DNA of 41,999 nt from an uncultured Pseudomonadota bacterium (GCA_913060515.1 CAJXRZ010000050.1:1-41999), one strand, 5' to 3'. Positions 1 to 8,227 are shown, counted from the stretch's first letter. Translations and numbers: made by a program. Notes: generated from the sequence alone by a model not told the origin.

Positions 1-2
1 TC

Positions 3-1310
3 CAAGAGGGGATCACACGTTCAAGCCGCGGGATCAACGACTTTGTGCGGCTCAGCCCCGGCGACGCTGAGATCTGTGATGCATCGGGTGTGGACGAGGA
101 CTGTGATGGTCTGGTGAACGACGCCGACGCCGACGTGACGGGCACAAGCTACAGCTTCTTGGACGCCGATGGCGATGGCTACGGGGACAGCTCCAAGACC
201 GCCCAGGTCTGTGATCTGAGCTCCGGGTACGTCTGGGAAGGCGGAGACTGTGATGACCGGGACGCCGCCATCAATCCTGGCGCTCTCGAGGTCTGTGACG
301 CCTCGGATGTGGACGAGGACTGCGATGGCTTTGCCGACGATAGGGACAGCGCTCCCACGGGCACCACGGCTTGGTACCCGGACACGGACGGCGACGGCTA
401 CGGTCGCGAGGAGGACGTGGCCTGGAGCTGTGAGTCCTACGGCCTGATCGCCACCGGTGGTGACTGCGACGATGGCGAGCCTGCGGTGAATCCAGGCGCC
501 GTTGAGCTCTGTGATGCGGGGGAGGTAGACGAGGACTGCGATGGGGCCGTGAACGACGAGAGCGCTGTCGACCGGCCGAGCTGGTTCCCGGATGCGGATG
601 GCGATGGCTACGGCGATCCCAGTCTCGAAGTCTTGAGCTGCAGCGCTCCAAGCGGATATGTGGCCGACTTCGGCGACTGTGACGATGCGCGGGACGATGT
701 GCATCCTGGCGCCAAAGAGGTCTGTGATGGCGGCCTTAGCGACGAGGACTGCGATGGTCTGGTGGGCAATGACGACGCCGTGGGTGCCGATGGCGTCTTG
801 CCCTTCTATGTGGATGGGGACGGCGATGGATTTGGGGACCCCGTTGCCCAGGTCTACCTCTGTGAGGCAAGCGAGGGTTTGGTCGAGGACGACTCGGACT
901 GTGACGATACCCGGGCGGACGTGAACCCCGATGGCGTTGAGATCTGTGATGCAGAGAACACGGACGAGGACTGCGATCTGCAGGCGGATGACCAGGACCC
1001 AGAGGGCGCTGCAGGCACCACCTTGGTCTACCTGGACCAGGACGGAGATGGCGTCTCAGGCAGCGTTGAGGCGGAGCTCTGCGATCTGGGCGAGAGCTGG
1101 CTGAAGGTGGCAGGCATGGACTGCAACGACGGTGATGAGACCGTCTACCCCGGCGCCGAAGAGCTGCTCAACGACGGCATCGATCAGGACTGCGATGGCT
1201 ACGACTTGGCCAAGCGCGGCTGCAGCACGGGCTCTACGCTGCCCAGCGGGATGTGGGGTCTCTTGGGCCTGGTCCTGCTCGCCCGCCGCCGTCGATCGTC
1301 GCCAAACTGA
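3..1310 (+). CDS. MopE-like Asp-rich repeat surface protein with MYXO-CTERM-like tail (5' partial)
   Basis: Secreted or surface-anchored repeat protein, truncated by the left window edge: the frame is open back to base 3, and the GTG at 45 lies inside a cut repeat, so it is not taken as a start. Five full units of about 65-75 residues and one partial unit follow. Each has a CD-x4-DEDCDG segment, a D-x-DGDGYG-type acidic loop and a DCDD-x6-PG segment. This is the MopE-type putative metal-binding repeat common in Myxococcota; calcium binding by the acidic loops is inferred. The C-terminus has Gly-Cys, then a hydrophobic stretch, then RRRR, resembling the MYXO-CTERM sorting signal. The repeat register breaks near base 55: only five residues separate ND from PG where the other units have six. 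That break coincides with the end of a sequence shared with the right edge of the window. Family assignment is firm; molecular role is unknown. Confidence 0.85.
   Translation, partial: QEGITRSSRGINDFVRLSPGDAEICDASGVDEDCDGLVNDADADVTGTSYSFLDADGDGYGDSSKTAQVCDLSSGYVWEGGDCDDRDAAINPGALEVCDASDVDEDCDGFADDRDSAPTGTTAWYPDTDGDGYGREEDVAWSCESYGLIATGGDCDDGEPAVNPGAVELCDAGEVDEDCDGAVNDESAVDRPSWFPDADGDGYGDPSLEVLSCSAPSGYVADFGDCDDARDDVHPGAKEVCDGGLSDEDCDGLVGNDDAVGADGVLPFYVDGDGDGFGDPVAQVYLCEASEGLVEDDSDCDDTRADVNPDGVEICDAENTDEDCDLQADDQDPEGAAGTTLVYLDQDGDGVSGSVEAELCDLGESWLKVAGMDCNDGDETVYPGAEELLNDGIDQDCDGYDLAKRGCSTGSTLPSGMWGLLGLVLLARRRRSSPN
11..55 (+). repeat. 45-bp repeat shared in inverted orientation with 41949-41993 (left copy)
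   Basis: Aligned without gaps to the reverse complement of 41949-41993, 37 of 45 bases are identical, including 13 consecutive ones (GATCACACGTTCA) and a CGGGATCAAC block. Both copies point into the gene next to their window edge. The nature of the repeat (mobile-element end, gene fragment, or contig-edge chimera) is not resolved. Confidence 0.55.
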
Positions 1311-1365
1311 CAAGCTGGATTCGGCGGTGACACGCTAAACCATGGGCCAGAATCTGGAGCCCCCC

Positions 1366-2022
1366 ATGGCCATCGTCTCCCCCTCGATCCTCTCCGCTGA
1401 CTTTGCCAAGCTGGGCGCCGACATCGCGTCCGTGGACACGGCCGACTGGATCCACGTGGACGTGATGGACGGGCGTTTTGTGCCCAACATCACCATCGGT
1501 CCCCTGGTGGTCAAGGCCCTTCGGCCCATCACGGACAAGCCCTTGGACGTGCACCTGATGATCGTGGAGCCCGACAAGTACATCGCCGACTTTCGCGATG
1601 CCGGGGCCGACTGGATCACGGTTCACGCCGAGGCCAGCCCCCACCTGGACCGCAGCCTGCAGTACATCCGCAGCTTGGGCGCCAAGGCCGGCGTGGCCCT
1701 GAACCCCCACACCTCAGAGCGGGAGCTGGACTACGTCTTGGAGCTCTGTGACCAGGTGCTGATCATGAGTGTGAACCCGGGCTTTGGTGGGCAGTCCCTC
1801 ATCGAGCGCGTCTTCCCGAAGATCGAGGCCCTGCGCAAGCGCGTTGACCAGCTGGGTCTGGACACCATCATCCAGGTGGATGGCGGCGTGAAGGTCCACA
1901 ACGCTTGGCGCTTTGTGGACGCCGGCGCCCACGCTCTGGTGAGCGGGAGCGGCGTGTTCAAGGCCGATGATCGCAAGAAGGCCATCGCCGCGCTGCAGGC
2001 CGCTGAAAAGCCTGCAAACTAG
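1366..2022 (+). CDS. rpe: ribulose-phosphate 3-epimerase
   Basis: Interconverts D-ribulose 5-phosphate and D-xylulose 5-phosphate in the cytosolic pentose phosphate pathway or Calvin cycle. The 218 residues form a single TIM barrel of normal family length. Visible signatures are SPSILSADF at the N-terminus, HVDVMDG (His30, Asp32, metal and catalytic), DVHLMI (His63), the phosphate-loop motif [10 protein letters not shown] (about 135-143) and VDGGV (Asp172, second catalytic Asp). Start choice: the ATG at 1366 has GGAG six bases upstream, while the in-frame ATG at 1342 has no ribosome-binding site and would add eight non-conserved residues. A 7-bp inverted repeat (TGCAGGC/GCCTGCA, 1994-2016) overlaps the 3' end without a T-tract. 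It is the only clear central-metabolism enzyme in the window. Confidence 0.96.
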   Translation: MAIVSPSILSADFAKLGADIASVDTADWIHVDVMDGRFVPNITIGPLVVKALRPITDKPLDVHLMIVEPDKYIADFRDAGADWITVHAEASPHLDRSLQYIRSLGAKAGVALNPHTSERELDYVLELCDQVLIMSVNPGFGGQSLIERVFPKIEALRKRVDQLGLDTIIQVDGGVKVHNAWRFVDAGAHALVSGSGVFKADDRKKAIAALQAAEKPAN

Positions 2023-2030
2023 GGCACCTG

Positions 2031-2109
2031 GGGTTCAACGCAACACTGCGCAGGGCATCGGGGGTTCAACGCAGCACTGCGCAGGGCATCGGGGGTCCAA
2101 CGCAACGCA
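2031..2109 (+). repeat. 31-bp tandem repeat, left arm
   Basis: Two almost identical 31-bp units (starting 2031 and 2062; one substitution inside the core TTCAACGCARCACTGCGCAG) and a third degenerate unit in the same register (TCCAACGCAACGCA from 2096). It lies just after the rpe stop. It is the left arm of an imperfect inverted structure with 2165-2255. Confidence 0.8.
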
Positions 2110-2164
2110 TGACCGCGTTTTGGGGCCAGAAGTCGGTGACTGGGTCTGTTTTACGCCCCAAACT

Positions 2165-2255
2165 GTGCGTTCACACTGCGATGCTTCTCAGCGTGTTGCG
2201 TTCACCCTCTGATGCTTCTCAGCGTGTTGCGTTCAGTGGGCGATGTCCCTGAACG
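2165..2255 (-). repeat. 31-bp tandem repeat, right (inverted) arm
   Basis: Two units carrying GATGCTTCTCAGCGTGTTGC begin at 2180 and 2211, exactly 31 bp apart. Degenerate traces in the same register occur at 2169 (GTTCA) and 2242 (GATGTCC). Compared with the reverse complement of the left-arm unit, about 20 of 31 positions agree, including GTGTTGCGTT and GATGC. The arm sits between the convergent rpe and Rieske genes and reaches almost to the Rieske stop. Confidence 0.7.
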
Positions 2256-2261
2256 CGGCCT

Positions 2262-3245
2262 TCAGCGCTCTTCTTTGGGAGGGTCTCCGGGAGGGTCATT
2301 GGGCGCAGACGCCTTCTTGTCCCAGTCCGGCCACTCCCTGCGCTTGTCCTTGCGCCACTTCCTGTAGGCGATGATCGGCCCATCCGAGGGCACCAGGACC
2401 TCGCCGCTTGCCAGCTTCACCTCACCCTTGGGCTGACCCTCCACCATGGGGGTGTCCTCGCCGACGACCCGGTCGTTGGAGGCTGCCGTCATCTTGCCGA
2501 TCAGCCAGGCTGCTGGCTCCCAGGTCGCGAAGGGCTGGTAGGTGCGCAGGTAGTACTGCATATGGGTCTCGTCGATGGGCACGAAGGCCAGGAACTGCCA
2601 GATGGGACCGGTCTTCAGGCGCCAGATGTTCGGGCCCCAGAACTCTGGACCTGGCACATCGGACTGGCTGTTCTTCATGCGGATGACATCGCCATCCACA
2701 TCGGTCTGCACCTCCATCGCGGGGCTCTTTACGAAGCGGCCGATGCTCTTGGCGTGTACGAAGGGCAGGTGGGTCATGTCGAGCTGGTTCTCGACAGCAC
2801 GGGTGTAGGAGTTGGCCACAGGCACGATGAGCTGGCTGCCAGAGGCCGAGTAGCCACTAAAGTCGAAGAACTCCGGGTCGCCCTTGGGAGCCTCTGAGGG
2901 GCCCGTCCAAATCCAGATGAAGCCGTGGGCCTCGCGCAGGGACAGGGTGGTCAGGGACATCGCGCCGCTGATCTTTCGCTCGGGGTGGGCCGGCATCTTG
3001 GTGCAGGTCCCGCCGCCCTCGAACTCAAAGCCGTGGAAGGGGCACTGCAGCGCATCGCCGACCATCTTGCCGTTGGAGAGCTTGGTCCAGCGGTGGGGGC
3101 AGCGGTCTCGGGCGGCGAAGGCCTTTCCGCTGCTCTCACGCCAGAACACGAGCTCTTGGCCCATGCGCATACGGCCAAGGACCTCGCCGCGGCCAAGCTC
3201 GTTGCTGTCCAGCACCACGTACCAACGGTCTGCGATCAGCTGCAT
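2262..3245 (-). CDS. Rieske 2Fe-2S non-haem iron oxygenase
   Basis: Terminal oxygenase of the ring-hydroxylating / O-demethylase type, 327 residues, cytosolic. The N-terminal Rieske domain shows C49-P-H51 and C68-x2-H71 as 2Fe-2S ligands. The catalytic domain has N153-x2-D156-x2-H159-x4-H164, the mononuclear iron site with its bridging Asp. No hydrophobic signal or membrane segment is present. The start ATG at 3245 has GGAG seven bases upstream. The gene is divergent from a TetR gene at 3394, and a palindrome 18 bp upstream of this start is a likely operator, so substrate-responsive repression is inferred. No ferredoxin or reductase partner lies beside it, so electrons must come from elsewhere. 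The substrate cannot be read from sequence; relatives act on vanillate-like aromatics, sterols or choline-like compounds. Confidence 0.92.
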   Translation of the reverse strand: MQLIADRWYVVLDSNELGRGEVLGRMRMGQELVFWRESSGKAFAARDRCPHRWTKLSNGKMVGDALQCPFHGFEFEGGGTCTKMPAHPERKISGAMSLTTLSLREAHGFIWIWTGPSEAPKGDPEFFDFSGYSASGSQLIVPVANSYTRAVENQLDMTHLPFVHAKSIGRFVKSPAMEVQTDVDGDVIRMKNSQSDVPGPEFWGPNIWRLKTGPIWQFLAFVPIDETHMQYYLRTYQPFATWEPAAWLIGKMTAASNDRVVGEDTPMVEGQPKGEVKLASGEVLVPSDGPIIAYRKWRKDKRREWPDWDKKASAPNDPPGDPPKEER

Positions 3246-3263
3246 GCACCTACTCCATTAGAA

Positions 3264-3279
3264 TATCGGGTAACCGATA
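3264..3279. promoter_or_regulatory. candidate TetR operator in Rieske/TetR divergent promoter
   Basis: TATCGGGTAACCGATA: perfect 6-bp arms (TATCGG/CCGATA) around 4 bp, in the only non-coding stretch between the two divergent genes. Its location just upstream of the oxygenase ribosome-binding site suits repression of that gene and autoregulation of the TetR gene. Confidence 0.6.
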
Positions 3280-3393
3280 CACAACCGCCAAAGCTCCCAA
3301 AAATTTGCCTGTTTCGGCACCTGTTTGGTGCTGAATGTCGCGTACCAAGGGGCCGGAGTCGATTTTTCCTCAGATAGCGGATATAAAACATGC

Positions 3394-4029
3394 ATGGCAC
3401 GTCCAAGCGGCTCCAGGAATGCAGACTACGAGGCTCGCCGGGCGGCGATTGCCCTCAGTGTATCTCGCGCTCTCCACGGACCCGACGGCCGCGCGCCGAG
3501 CATGGCCGCCCTGGCGAAAGCAGCCGGGGTCAGCGTTCCCACGCTCAAGCACTACTTCGGCGACCACGACGGCGTTGTGCTGGCGGCGCTCGCAGCAGCG
3601 CACTCGGCTGCCAAGGTCTACTTGAAGCGCGTCACCGACCCCATGGGCATGCCCTTGGCCGAGTCGGTCCATGCCGTGGGTCAGGATCTCCTGGGGGGCT
3701 GGCCTCACGGTCTGGGTGACCTCTTTGGCGCGGCGCTCACCCATGGGCTGGGCAGCCCGGCCCAAGGACCTGGGGTGGTCAACCATGTGCTGGAGCCCAC
3801 AATCCAGGGTTTGGAGGCCCGTTTGGCGGTGCATCAGGCGGCCGGAGAGCTGCGGGAAGGCACCGATCTGCGCACGGCGTCCCTCTGCTACCTGAGTCCC
3901 TTGCTGATGGGACTTCTGCATCAGTATCAGCTGGCAGGGGCTGGGTGTAGACCGCTGGATGCCTACGCCTTCTTGGACGCGCACACGGATGGCTGGGTGC
4001 GGGCTTGGGGCGTCACTTCGGCTCTTTGA
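3394..4029 (+). CDS. TetR/AcrR-family transcriptional regulator
   Basis: DNA-binding repressor of 211 residues, the usual TetR length. The N-terminal helix-turn-helix is visible around residues 25-55 (PSMAALAKAAGVSVPTLKHY, followed by FGDHDGVVLAAL, the family's F-x-s-K-e-x-L-like segment). The rest is a helical ligand-binding domain with no family-specific motif. The ATG at 3394 is preferred because the longer frame from 3325 runs through the divergent promoter and lacks TetR features. Its likely target is the adjacent Rieske oxygenase through the palindrome at 3264-3279. The effector is unknown, probably the oxygenase substrate or product. Confidence 0.88.
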   Translation: MARPSGSRNADYEARRAAIALSVSRALHGPDGRAPSMAALAKAAGVSVPTLKHYFGDHDGVVLAALAAAHSAAKVYLKRVTDPMGMPLAESVHAVGQDLLGGWPHGLGDLFGAALTHGLGSPAQGPGVVNHVLEPTIQGLEARLAVHQAAGELREGTDLRTASLCYLSPLLMGLLHQYQLAGAGCRPLDAYAFLDAHTDGWVRAWGVTSAL

Positions 4030-4056
4030 GCAGGCTGCGGTCCGGATGACAGGTCA

Positions 4057-6042
4057 CTACTGACAGCAGCGAAAGCCATCATCCCCATGACTCGGCCCCG
4101 CCCCTTCATGTGCGTGCCGACTGTAGCAACCATGGCCATAGATCGCCGTCCACATGGTGCCGCCTCTGAGCACCTTGTAGCTGGGGTCGTCGGCCCAGCT
4201 TGCGTCCACCCACTCGCTGACGTTGCCTTGCAGGTCATGCACGCCCCAGGCGCTCTGGCAGCCGGGGTGACTGCCGATGGCGGCCAAGGCCTCATGGTCG
4301 CCTACCTCTTGGGCATCGTTGCAGCGGCCAGGCTCTTGCACATCACCGTAGCCAAAGTCCCGGCCCAGCTCTCCGGCACAGGCGCGGGTCCACTCAGACT
4401 CCCTGCACAGGCGCTTGCCTTGGGTCTGACAGGCGGCTGCGGCCTGGTCCCAGTTCACCCACACGGTCGGCAGCTCGCCGATGACGTTGGGGTGCTCGTA
4501 GCGGTCCATGCAGAAGCTGGTGCTGGCCTCGCTGCCCACCGCTCTGGGCAGGTTCCAGGTCTCCGGCCAGTCCGCGGCGCCCACATGCTCTCGGCTGGCA
4601 CCGATGGGGGTCTGTCCGCCAGGGATGGGCACCATGTCCTTGGGGCAGTCTGGGAAGGGCTGCACCCTACGCCACAAACCCAGCTCGCCAGCTTCTCCCT
4701 GCTTTTTCCAGTCGGGACCCAGGTGGGCCACGATGGGATCAGAGTCCAGCGCCACGACCGTGTCGACGGGCTCCAAGCCGATGGGCCAAGCGTGGATCCA
4801 GTGGGGTGGTCTGTCCTCGTCTAGGTGTAGGTTTTCGACGTTCCAGAGCACCTGCCGGCCGGAGAGCGCGGCCATACGTGGGTAGTCGGTGGCCACCCGG
4901 TCTCCCTCCTTGACCTTGGCCAGCAGCGCCCGCTCTTGGGCGTATTCAGGGCTCTCGAGGCCTTCACTGAGCTCAGCCATTCGGGCGCGGTGCTCGCCGC
5001 GCTGGTGGGGATAGGCCGCCGCGTTGCCCAGACACATCAATGCCCCCAGCAGTACCGGCGCCCAAGCCCATTTCTGTGACAGTCGCCGAGCCGCCAGAGC
5101 GGCCCCCAGAGTTCCCGCCGCGGCCATGCAGGCCAGCCACACCGAGCGCAGGTGCACATAGGGCCCGGTCATCAGCTGCCACTCCCGCTGGTGGTCCAGC
5201 CACATGGCAATGGCCGCGGGAAGGCCCATCAGAGCGGGGAGCCAGCCGATGGGCGCCAGCAGGTAGCCGGAGAGCCAGGACTGCAGGGCAAAGTGGCCTC
5301 GCTCGTGGACCAGGGCGGTTGTGGGTTCTTGGGTGGCCACGCTGCCGGCGTAGGTGGTGGGGTCAAAGTGGAAGAAGAAGTTCTCTTTGAAGAGCAAGAG
5401 CCCCACGAACCAAGCGGCTCCGGTGCCCAGGACAGCGGCCCCAAGCTTGGGACTCCTGAGCAGCATGACCGCGCCCGAGGCCACCAAGAGGTAGGCCGCC
5501 TCCTCCCGCGCACAGCAGATCAGTGCTGCACCCAAGAGCGTGGGTCCCCAGCGCTTGGTCCAGCCCCCCAGAGCCAGGGTGGCAAAGCCGGGCACCATCA
5601 AGGTCAAGGGCCGAAAGTCGGCCTGGGCTGCGGAGAGGGTGGGCAAATACAGCAGAAAGGCGATGCCGGCCAACAGCCCAAAGCGCGCATCCTTGCTGAC
5701 CTTTTGCCCCAGGACGCCCAAAGGGATGGCGGCGCTGGCCACCACCAAGGTGTTCACCGCCAGCAGGGTTTTGGGGTGGGGAAAGAGCGCGTAGAGGGGC
5801 GCAATGAGCACGAGCAGCGGCGAGAAGTGCACCATCTGCAGCAAGCCCTGGGGCTCGAGCAGGATGGGGCTGGCCCAGGGGCCGCCATGGGTGCCGGACC
5901 AGAGGATCTGGTTGAAGAAGGCCAGGTCGTGGGCCCACTGGGTGCCCCCGGCGTCAAAGGCCAGCCACTGGGCCTGGGTCCAGAGAGCGGTGGCCGTCAG
6001 GACGGCGAGTAGCAGCAGGGGGATCCAGAGGCGCTTGAACAC
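4057..6042 (-). CDS. DUF2079-type membrane protein fused to an FGE-sulfatase (SUMF1-like) domain
   Basis: 661-residue two-part protein. Residues 1 to about 350 form a polytopic membrane region with the DUF2079 pattern (early FDxG..H-x-DLAFFNQILW, then many hydrophobic segments). A soluble linker follows. From about residue 466 there is a formylglycine-generating-enzyme-like domain: MVPIPGGQTPIGAS, FCMDRYE, PTVWVNWDQAAAACQTQGKR, LCRESEWTRAC, GNVSEWV, VLRGG and the terminal GFRCC. The usual pair of active-site Cys in the C-x4-C region is not evident; only GHGCYSRH is seen, so FGE activity is doubtful and a lectin- or scaffold-like role is possible. The GTG start at 6042 has only a weak ribosome-binding site. 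It is last in a leftward run of four genes. Both domains are readable with confidence; the function of the fusion is not known. Confidence 0.85.
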   Translation of the reverse strand: MFKRLWIPLLLLAVLTATALWTQAQWLAFDAGGTQWAHDLAFFNQILWSGTHGGPWASPILLEPQGLLQMVHFSPLLVLIAPLYALFPHPKTLLAVNTLVVASAAIPLGVLGQKVSKDARFGLLAGIAFLLYLPTLSAAQADFRPLTLMVPGFATLALGGWTKRWGPTLLGAALICCAREEAAYLLVASGAVMLLRSPKLGAAVLGTGAAWFVGLLLFKENFFFHFDPTTYAGSVATQEPTTALVHERGHFALQSWLSGYLLAPIGWLPALMGLPAAIAMWLDHQREWQLMTGPYVHLRSVWLACMAAAGTLGAALAARRLSQKWAWAPVLLGALMCLGNAAAYPHQRGEHRARMAELSEGLESPEYAQERALLAKVKEGDRVATDYPRMAALSGRQVLWNVENLHLDEDRPPHWIHAWPIGLEPVDTVVALDSDPIVAHLGPDWKKQGEAGELGLWRRVQPFPDCPKDMVPIPGGQTPIGASREHVGAADWPETWNLPRAVGSEASTSFCMDRYEHPNVIGELPTVWVNWDQAAAACQTQGKRLCRESEWTRACAGELGRDFGYGDVQEPGRCNDAQEVGDHEALAAIGSHPGCQSAWGVHDLQGNVSEWVDASWADDPSYKVLRGGTMWTAIYGHGCYSRHAHEGAGPSHGDDGFRCCQ

Positions 6043-6066
6043 GACCCAGGGTAGCTCTGACGCACC

Positions 6067-6705
6067 CTAAAGCGGCTTGTTGTGGGTGCCATCGCAGCGG
6101 GGAGGTCGTTTGCTGCGCCCGCAGATGCAGTCCATCTGGCCCTTGCCCTGCATCACGCGCTCGGTGCTCTTCTCGATGCGGTCGCTGCGTGTGGCGGACT
6201 TTTTGGCCTTGCCAAAGTACAGGTTGTAGCCACGCTTGCGGCCGGGTGTCAGGGCCTCAAAGGCGGCGGCGTACTCGGGGTTGGCCGCCATGTGCTCGCG
6301 CAGCTCGTCGATGTAGTCGACCTCATCGGGCAGCTTGGGCACCTTCAGGCCGGCGCGTGCGACCTCTATCGCCCGGCCCAGGAGCTCTTGGATGTAGTCC
6401 TGGTCGGCCTCGATCTCGGCCACGCTGCTGTAGGGGATGTAGCGAACGGAGCGGTCAATGCCGGGCTGGATGAACTTGCCCTGGGGCTCTTCCACCAGTG
6501 CGCCGGTCAAGAAGCTGAGGATGGCCCCACCCTTTCGCACGCTGATGATCAGCACGTTTCGGTCGCCGTCCATGTAGCAGGGGTGCTTCCACTTCAAGGT
6601 CTCGACCAGGTTGGCTTCCAGCGTGTGGGTGCGCAAGGCGGCCAGCTCCTCTTGCCACTTGGGCTGGCCGTCAAACCACCCTTGGGGGTCGGCATAGGTC
6701 TTCAC
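6067..6705 (-). CDS. YdeI/OmdA-family protein (DUF1801-like) with C-terminal CDGSH-type Fe-S motif
   Basis: 212 residues, cytosolic. The N-terminal half (about 1-120) resembles DUF1801 / YdhG-like folds (ETLKWKHPCYMDGDRNVLII, then KGGAILSF). The C-terminal half has the OmdA/YdeI signature (EALTPGRKRGYNLYF, KKSATRSDRIEK, GKGQMD). After this the protein ends in CICGRSKRPPRCDGTH, which fits the CDGSH iron-sulfur consensus C-x-C-x2-S-x3-P-x-C-D-G-T-H exactly. YdeI relatives have been linked to peptide resistance and membrane association; an Fe-S tail implies a redox or cluster-sensing feature. The GTG start at 6705 has AGGAG six bases upstream. It is cotranscribed in the likely DUF4336-GST-this-DUF2079 run (24-bp gap to the next gene). 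Both parts are well supported; the biochemical role is unknown. Confidence 0.85.
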   Translation of the reverse strand: MKTYADPQGWFDGQPKWQEELAALRTHTLEANLVETLKWKHPCYMDGDRNVLIISVRKGGAILSFLTGALVEEPQGKFIQPGIDRSVRYIPYSSVAEIEADQDYIQELLGRAIEVARAGLKVPKLPDEVDYIDELREHMAANPEYAAAFEALTPGRKRGYNLYFGKAKKSATRSDRIEKSTERVMQGKGQMDCICGRSKRPPRCDGTHNKPL

Positions 6706-6752
6706 TTGGGGCTCCTGAACCCGCCCATCCTATTCTCGTGGGCGCGCCCGCG

Positions 6753-7436
6753 CTAGACGCCTTGGCCTTCCGCCGGAATGCTCTGACCCCGCTGCACAGC
6801 AGGACGGGCGTTGAAGCGCTCCACCCACGCGACCACGTTCTTGAAGCTGCTGTAGTCCAGCGCCTCCTTGCCCTCGTAGAAGTCCAGGGCGTTGATCCAG
6901 GGGACCAGGGCGATGTCGGCGATGGAGAAGCTATCGACGATCCACTCACGTCCCTCCAGCTGCTTGTCCATCACGCCCAGCAGACGCTTGGCCTCGGCTG
7001 TGTAGCGATTCACCCCGTAGGCGTCGCTGGTCTTGTCTTTGGCAAACTTGAAGAAGTGTCCGAACTGGCCAAACATCGGTCCTACATGACCGACCTGGAA
7101 GAGCACCCACTGGAGCACTTGGTTCTCGCCGGCCGCATCGCTGGGCATCAGCTTGCCGGTCTTGCGGGCCAGGTAGTGCAGGATGGCGCCGGACTCCATG
7201 ACCAGGAGGGGTTTCTCGCCGGGGCCGATGGGGTCCACCAGGGTGGGAATCTTGCCGTTTGGAGAGAGCTTGCGGTATTCCGGGTGGCTCAGGGACGCGC
7301 CAAAACTCATGCGATGAGCCTCGTAGGGAATCCCGAGCTCTTCCAGGGCGATGCTGATCTTTTGGCCGTTTGGCGTAGGGATGCTGTAGAGCTGGATGAT
7401 GTCGGGGTTCTGCACGGGGATGTTGGACGGGAACAA
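6753..7436 (-). CDS. glutathione S-transferase family protein (Ure2p/YfcG-like)
   Basis: 227-residue soluble enzyme predicted to use glutathione as thiol transferase or disulfide reductase. The N-terminal thioredoxin-like domain is visible as LYSIPTPNGQKISIALEELG, the cis-Pro region NGKIPTLVD, and MESGAILHYLA (Glu-Ser gamma-glutamyl contact). The helical C-terminal domain ends with the conserved SIADIALVPWI Asp motif. Start: a TTG at 7436 with AGGAGG six bases upstream and correct family length. The frame can be extended to 7544 but that adds 36 unlike residues overlapping the upstream gene's end. It lies downstream of the DUF4336 gene in the same orientation, so it may be in the MarR-linked transcript. 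Substrate not deducible. Confidence 0.9.
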   Translation of the reverse strand: MFPSNIPVQNPDIIQLYSIPTPNGQKISIALEELGIPYEAHRMSFGASLSHPEYRKLSPNGKIPTLVDPIGPGEKPLLVMESGAILHYLARKTGKLMPSDAAGENQVLQWVLFQVGHVGPMFGQFGHFFKFAKDKTSDAYGVNRYTAEAKRLLGVMDKQLEGREWIVDSFSIADIALVPWINALDFYEGKEALDYSSFKNVVAWVERFNARPAVQRGQSIPAEGQGV

Positions 7437-7528
7437 GGGCTGCCTCCTGTGGCGACACAGGTGTAGTTGCGCCGCGCCCGAGGCCAAGTTGCGGAATATG
7501 AACAACAGGGTTGCAGATCTGACAAGAG

Positions 7529-8203
7529 CTATGCGTGCAGCCACGCTGTAGCCTGCTTGAATGCAGCCTTTGCCCCGTCTTCGATGACCTCGCCGTGGTT
7601 GACGATGATTCGGGAGAACTCAAGCTCTTCCAGTGCTTTGACGGACTGCACAAAGGCGGGAAAGTCGTCTTTGACGAAGACCCACTTCAGGCTCTTGGAG
7701 GTGCTGGCGCACTCGTGGCAGCCCACCATCTTCAGGATCATGGGCATGGCCCAGCCATTTGGGCTGCGCATGTTGAAGATCAGATCGCAGAGCACCAAGG
7801 TGCCGCTGGCCGCGTGCAGGAAGACGTGCTCGCCCAGCTTGGGGCCGCTGGGCAGGGGGATGCACTGCAGGCCTGGGATGTGCTCTCCAGCGCGCAGCTC
7901 CTTGTCGATGGCCAGCCCTTCCTTCTCCTTCAGACCGGGAGGGCCCCAGAGGGTGGCCTGGGGGAAATGGGCCTTGGCGGAGGCGGCGTGCAGGTGGTGC
8001 ATCAGGTTGGGCGCGATGATGTCGGTGACGGTGCCCAAAGCCTGGATCTCGGCGAGCAGTGCAGTGTCCATCGCGTTGGGAGCATGCACAACGATTCCGC
8101 CGTCGGGCCGCCGGATGATGCTCATGCGGTTGGGAAAGCAGACGCCTGGGCCCATGCGGGTCTCTGAGCTGTGGGTCCAGATGTCTTGGGTCAGAGTCTG
8201 CAT
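7529..8203 (-). CDS. DUF4336-family protein (metallo-hydrolase-like fold), copy 1
   Basis: 224-residue soluble protein. It matches the DUF4336 pattern: an N-terminal MSIIRR...GGIVVHAP strand pair, LGTVTDIIAPNLMHHLH, WGPPGLKEK, LVLCDLIFNM, and a C-terminal SRIIVNHGEVIEDGAK. The family looks like a divergent metallo-beta-lactamase fold; the classical HxHxDH is not present, so hydrolase activity is unproven. A second copy lies at 10669-11337 on the other strand. The gene is divergent from a MarR gene with twin palindromes between them, so it is the most likely MarR target. The start ATG at 8203 has GCGAGG five bases upstream. Function unknown. Confidence 0.85.
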   Translation of the reverse strand: MQTLTQDIWTHSSETRMGPGVCFPNRMSIIRRPDGGIVVHAPNAMDTALLAEIQALGTVTDIIAPNLMHHLHAASAKAHFPQATLWGPPGLKEKEGLAIDKELRAGEHIPGLQCIPLPSGPKLGEHVFLHAASGTLVLCDLIFNMRSPNGWAMPMILKMVGCHECASTSKSLKWVFVKDDFPAFVQSVKALEELEFSRIIVNHGEVIEDGAKAAFKQATAWLHA

Positions 8204-8227
8204 GGTGGCCTCGCTTGGGGGGAGAAG

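Noticed and set aside
271-704. Minus-strand frames opposite the Asp-rich repeat protein
   Set aside because: Repetitive Val/Ala/Ile or Arg/Pro-rich translations that only reflect the antisense of GAC/GAT-rich repeats.
2031-2255. CRISPR-like array from the 31-bp periodic repeats
   Set aside because: The whole 31-bp period is repeat; there are no unique spacers, and no cas gene is visible.
2031-2255. Integron attC site
   Set aside because: The GTTCAAC segments do not fit the GTTRRRY / RYYYAAC core pair, and no integrase is present.
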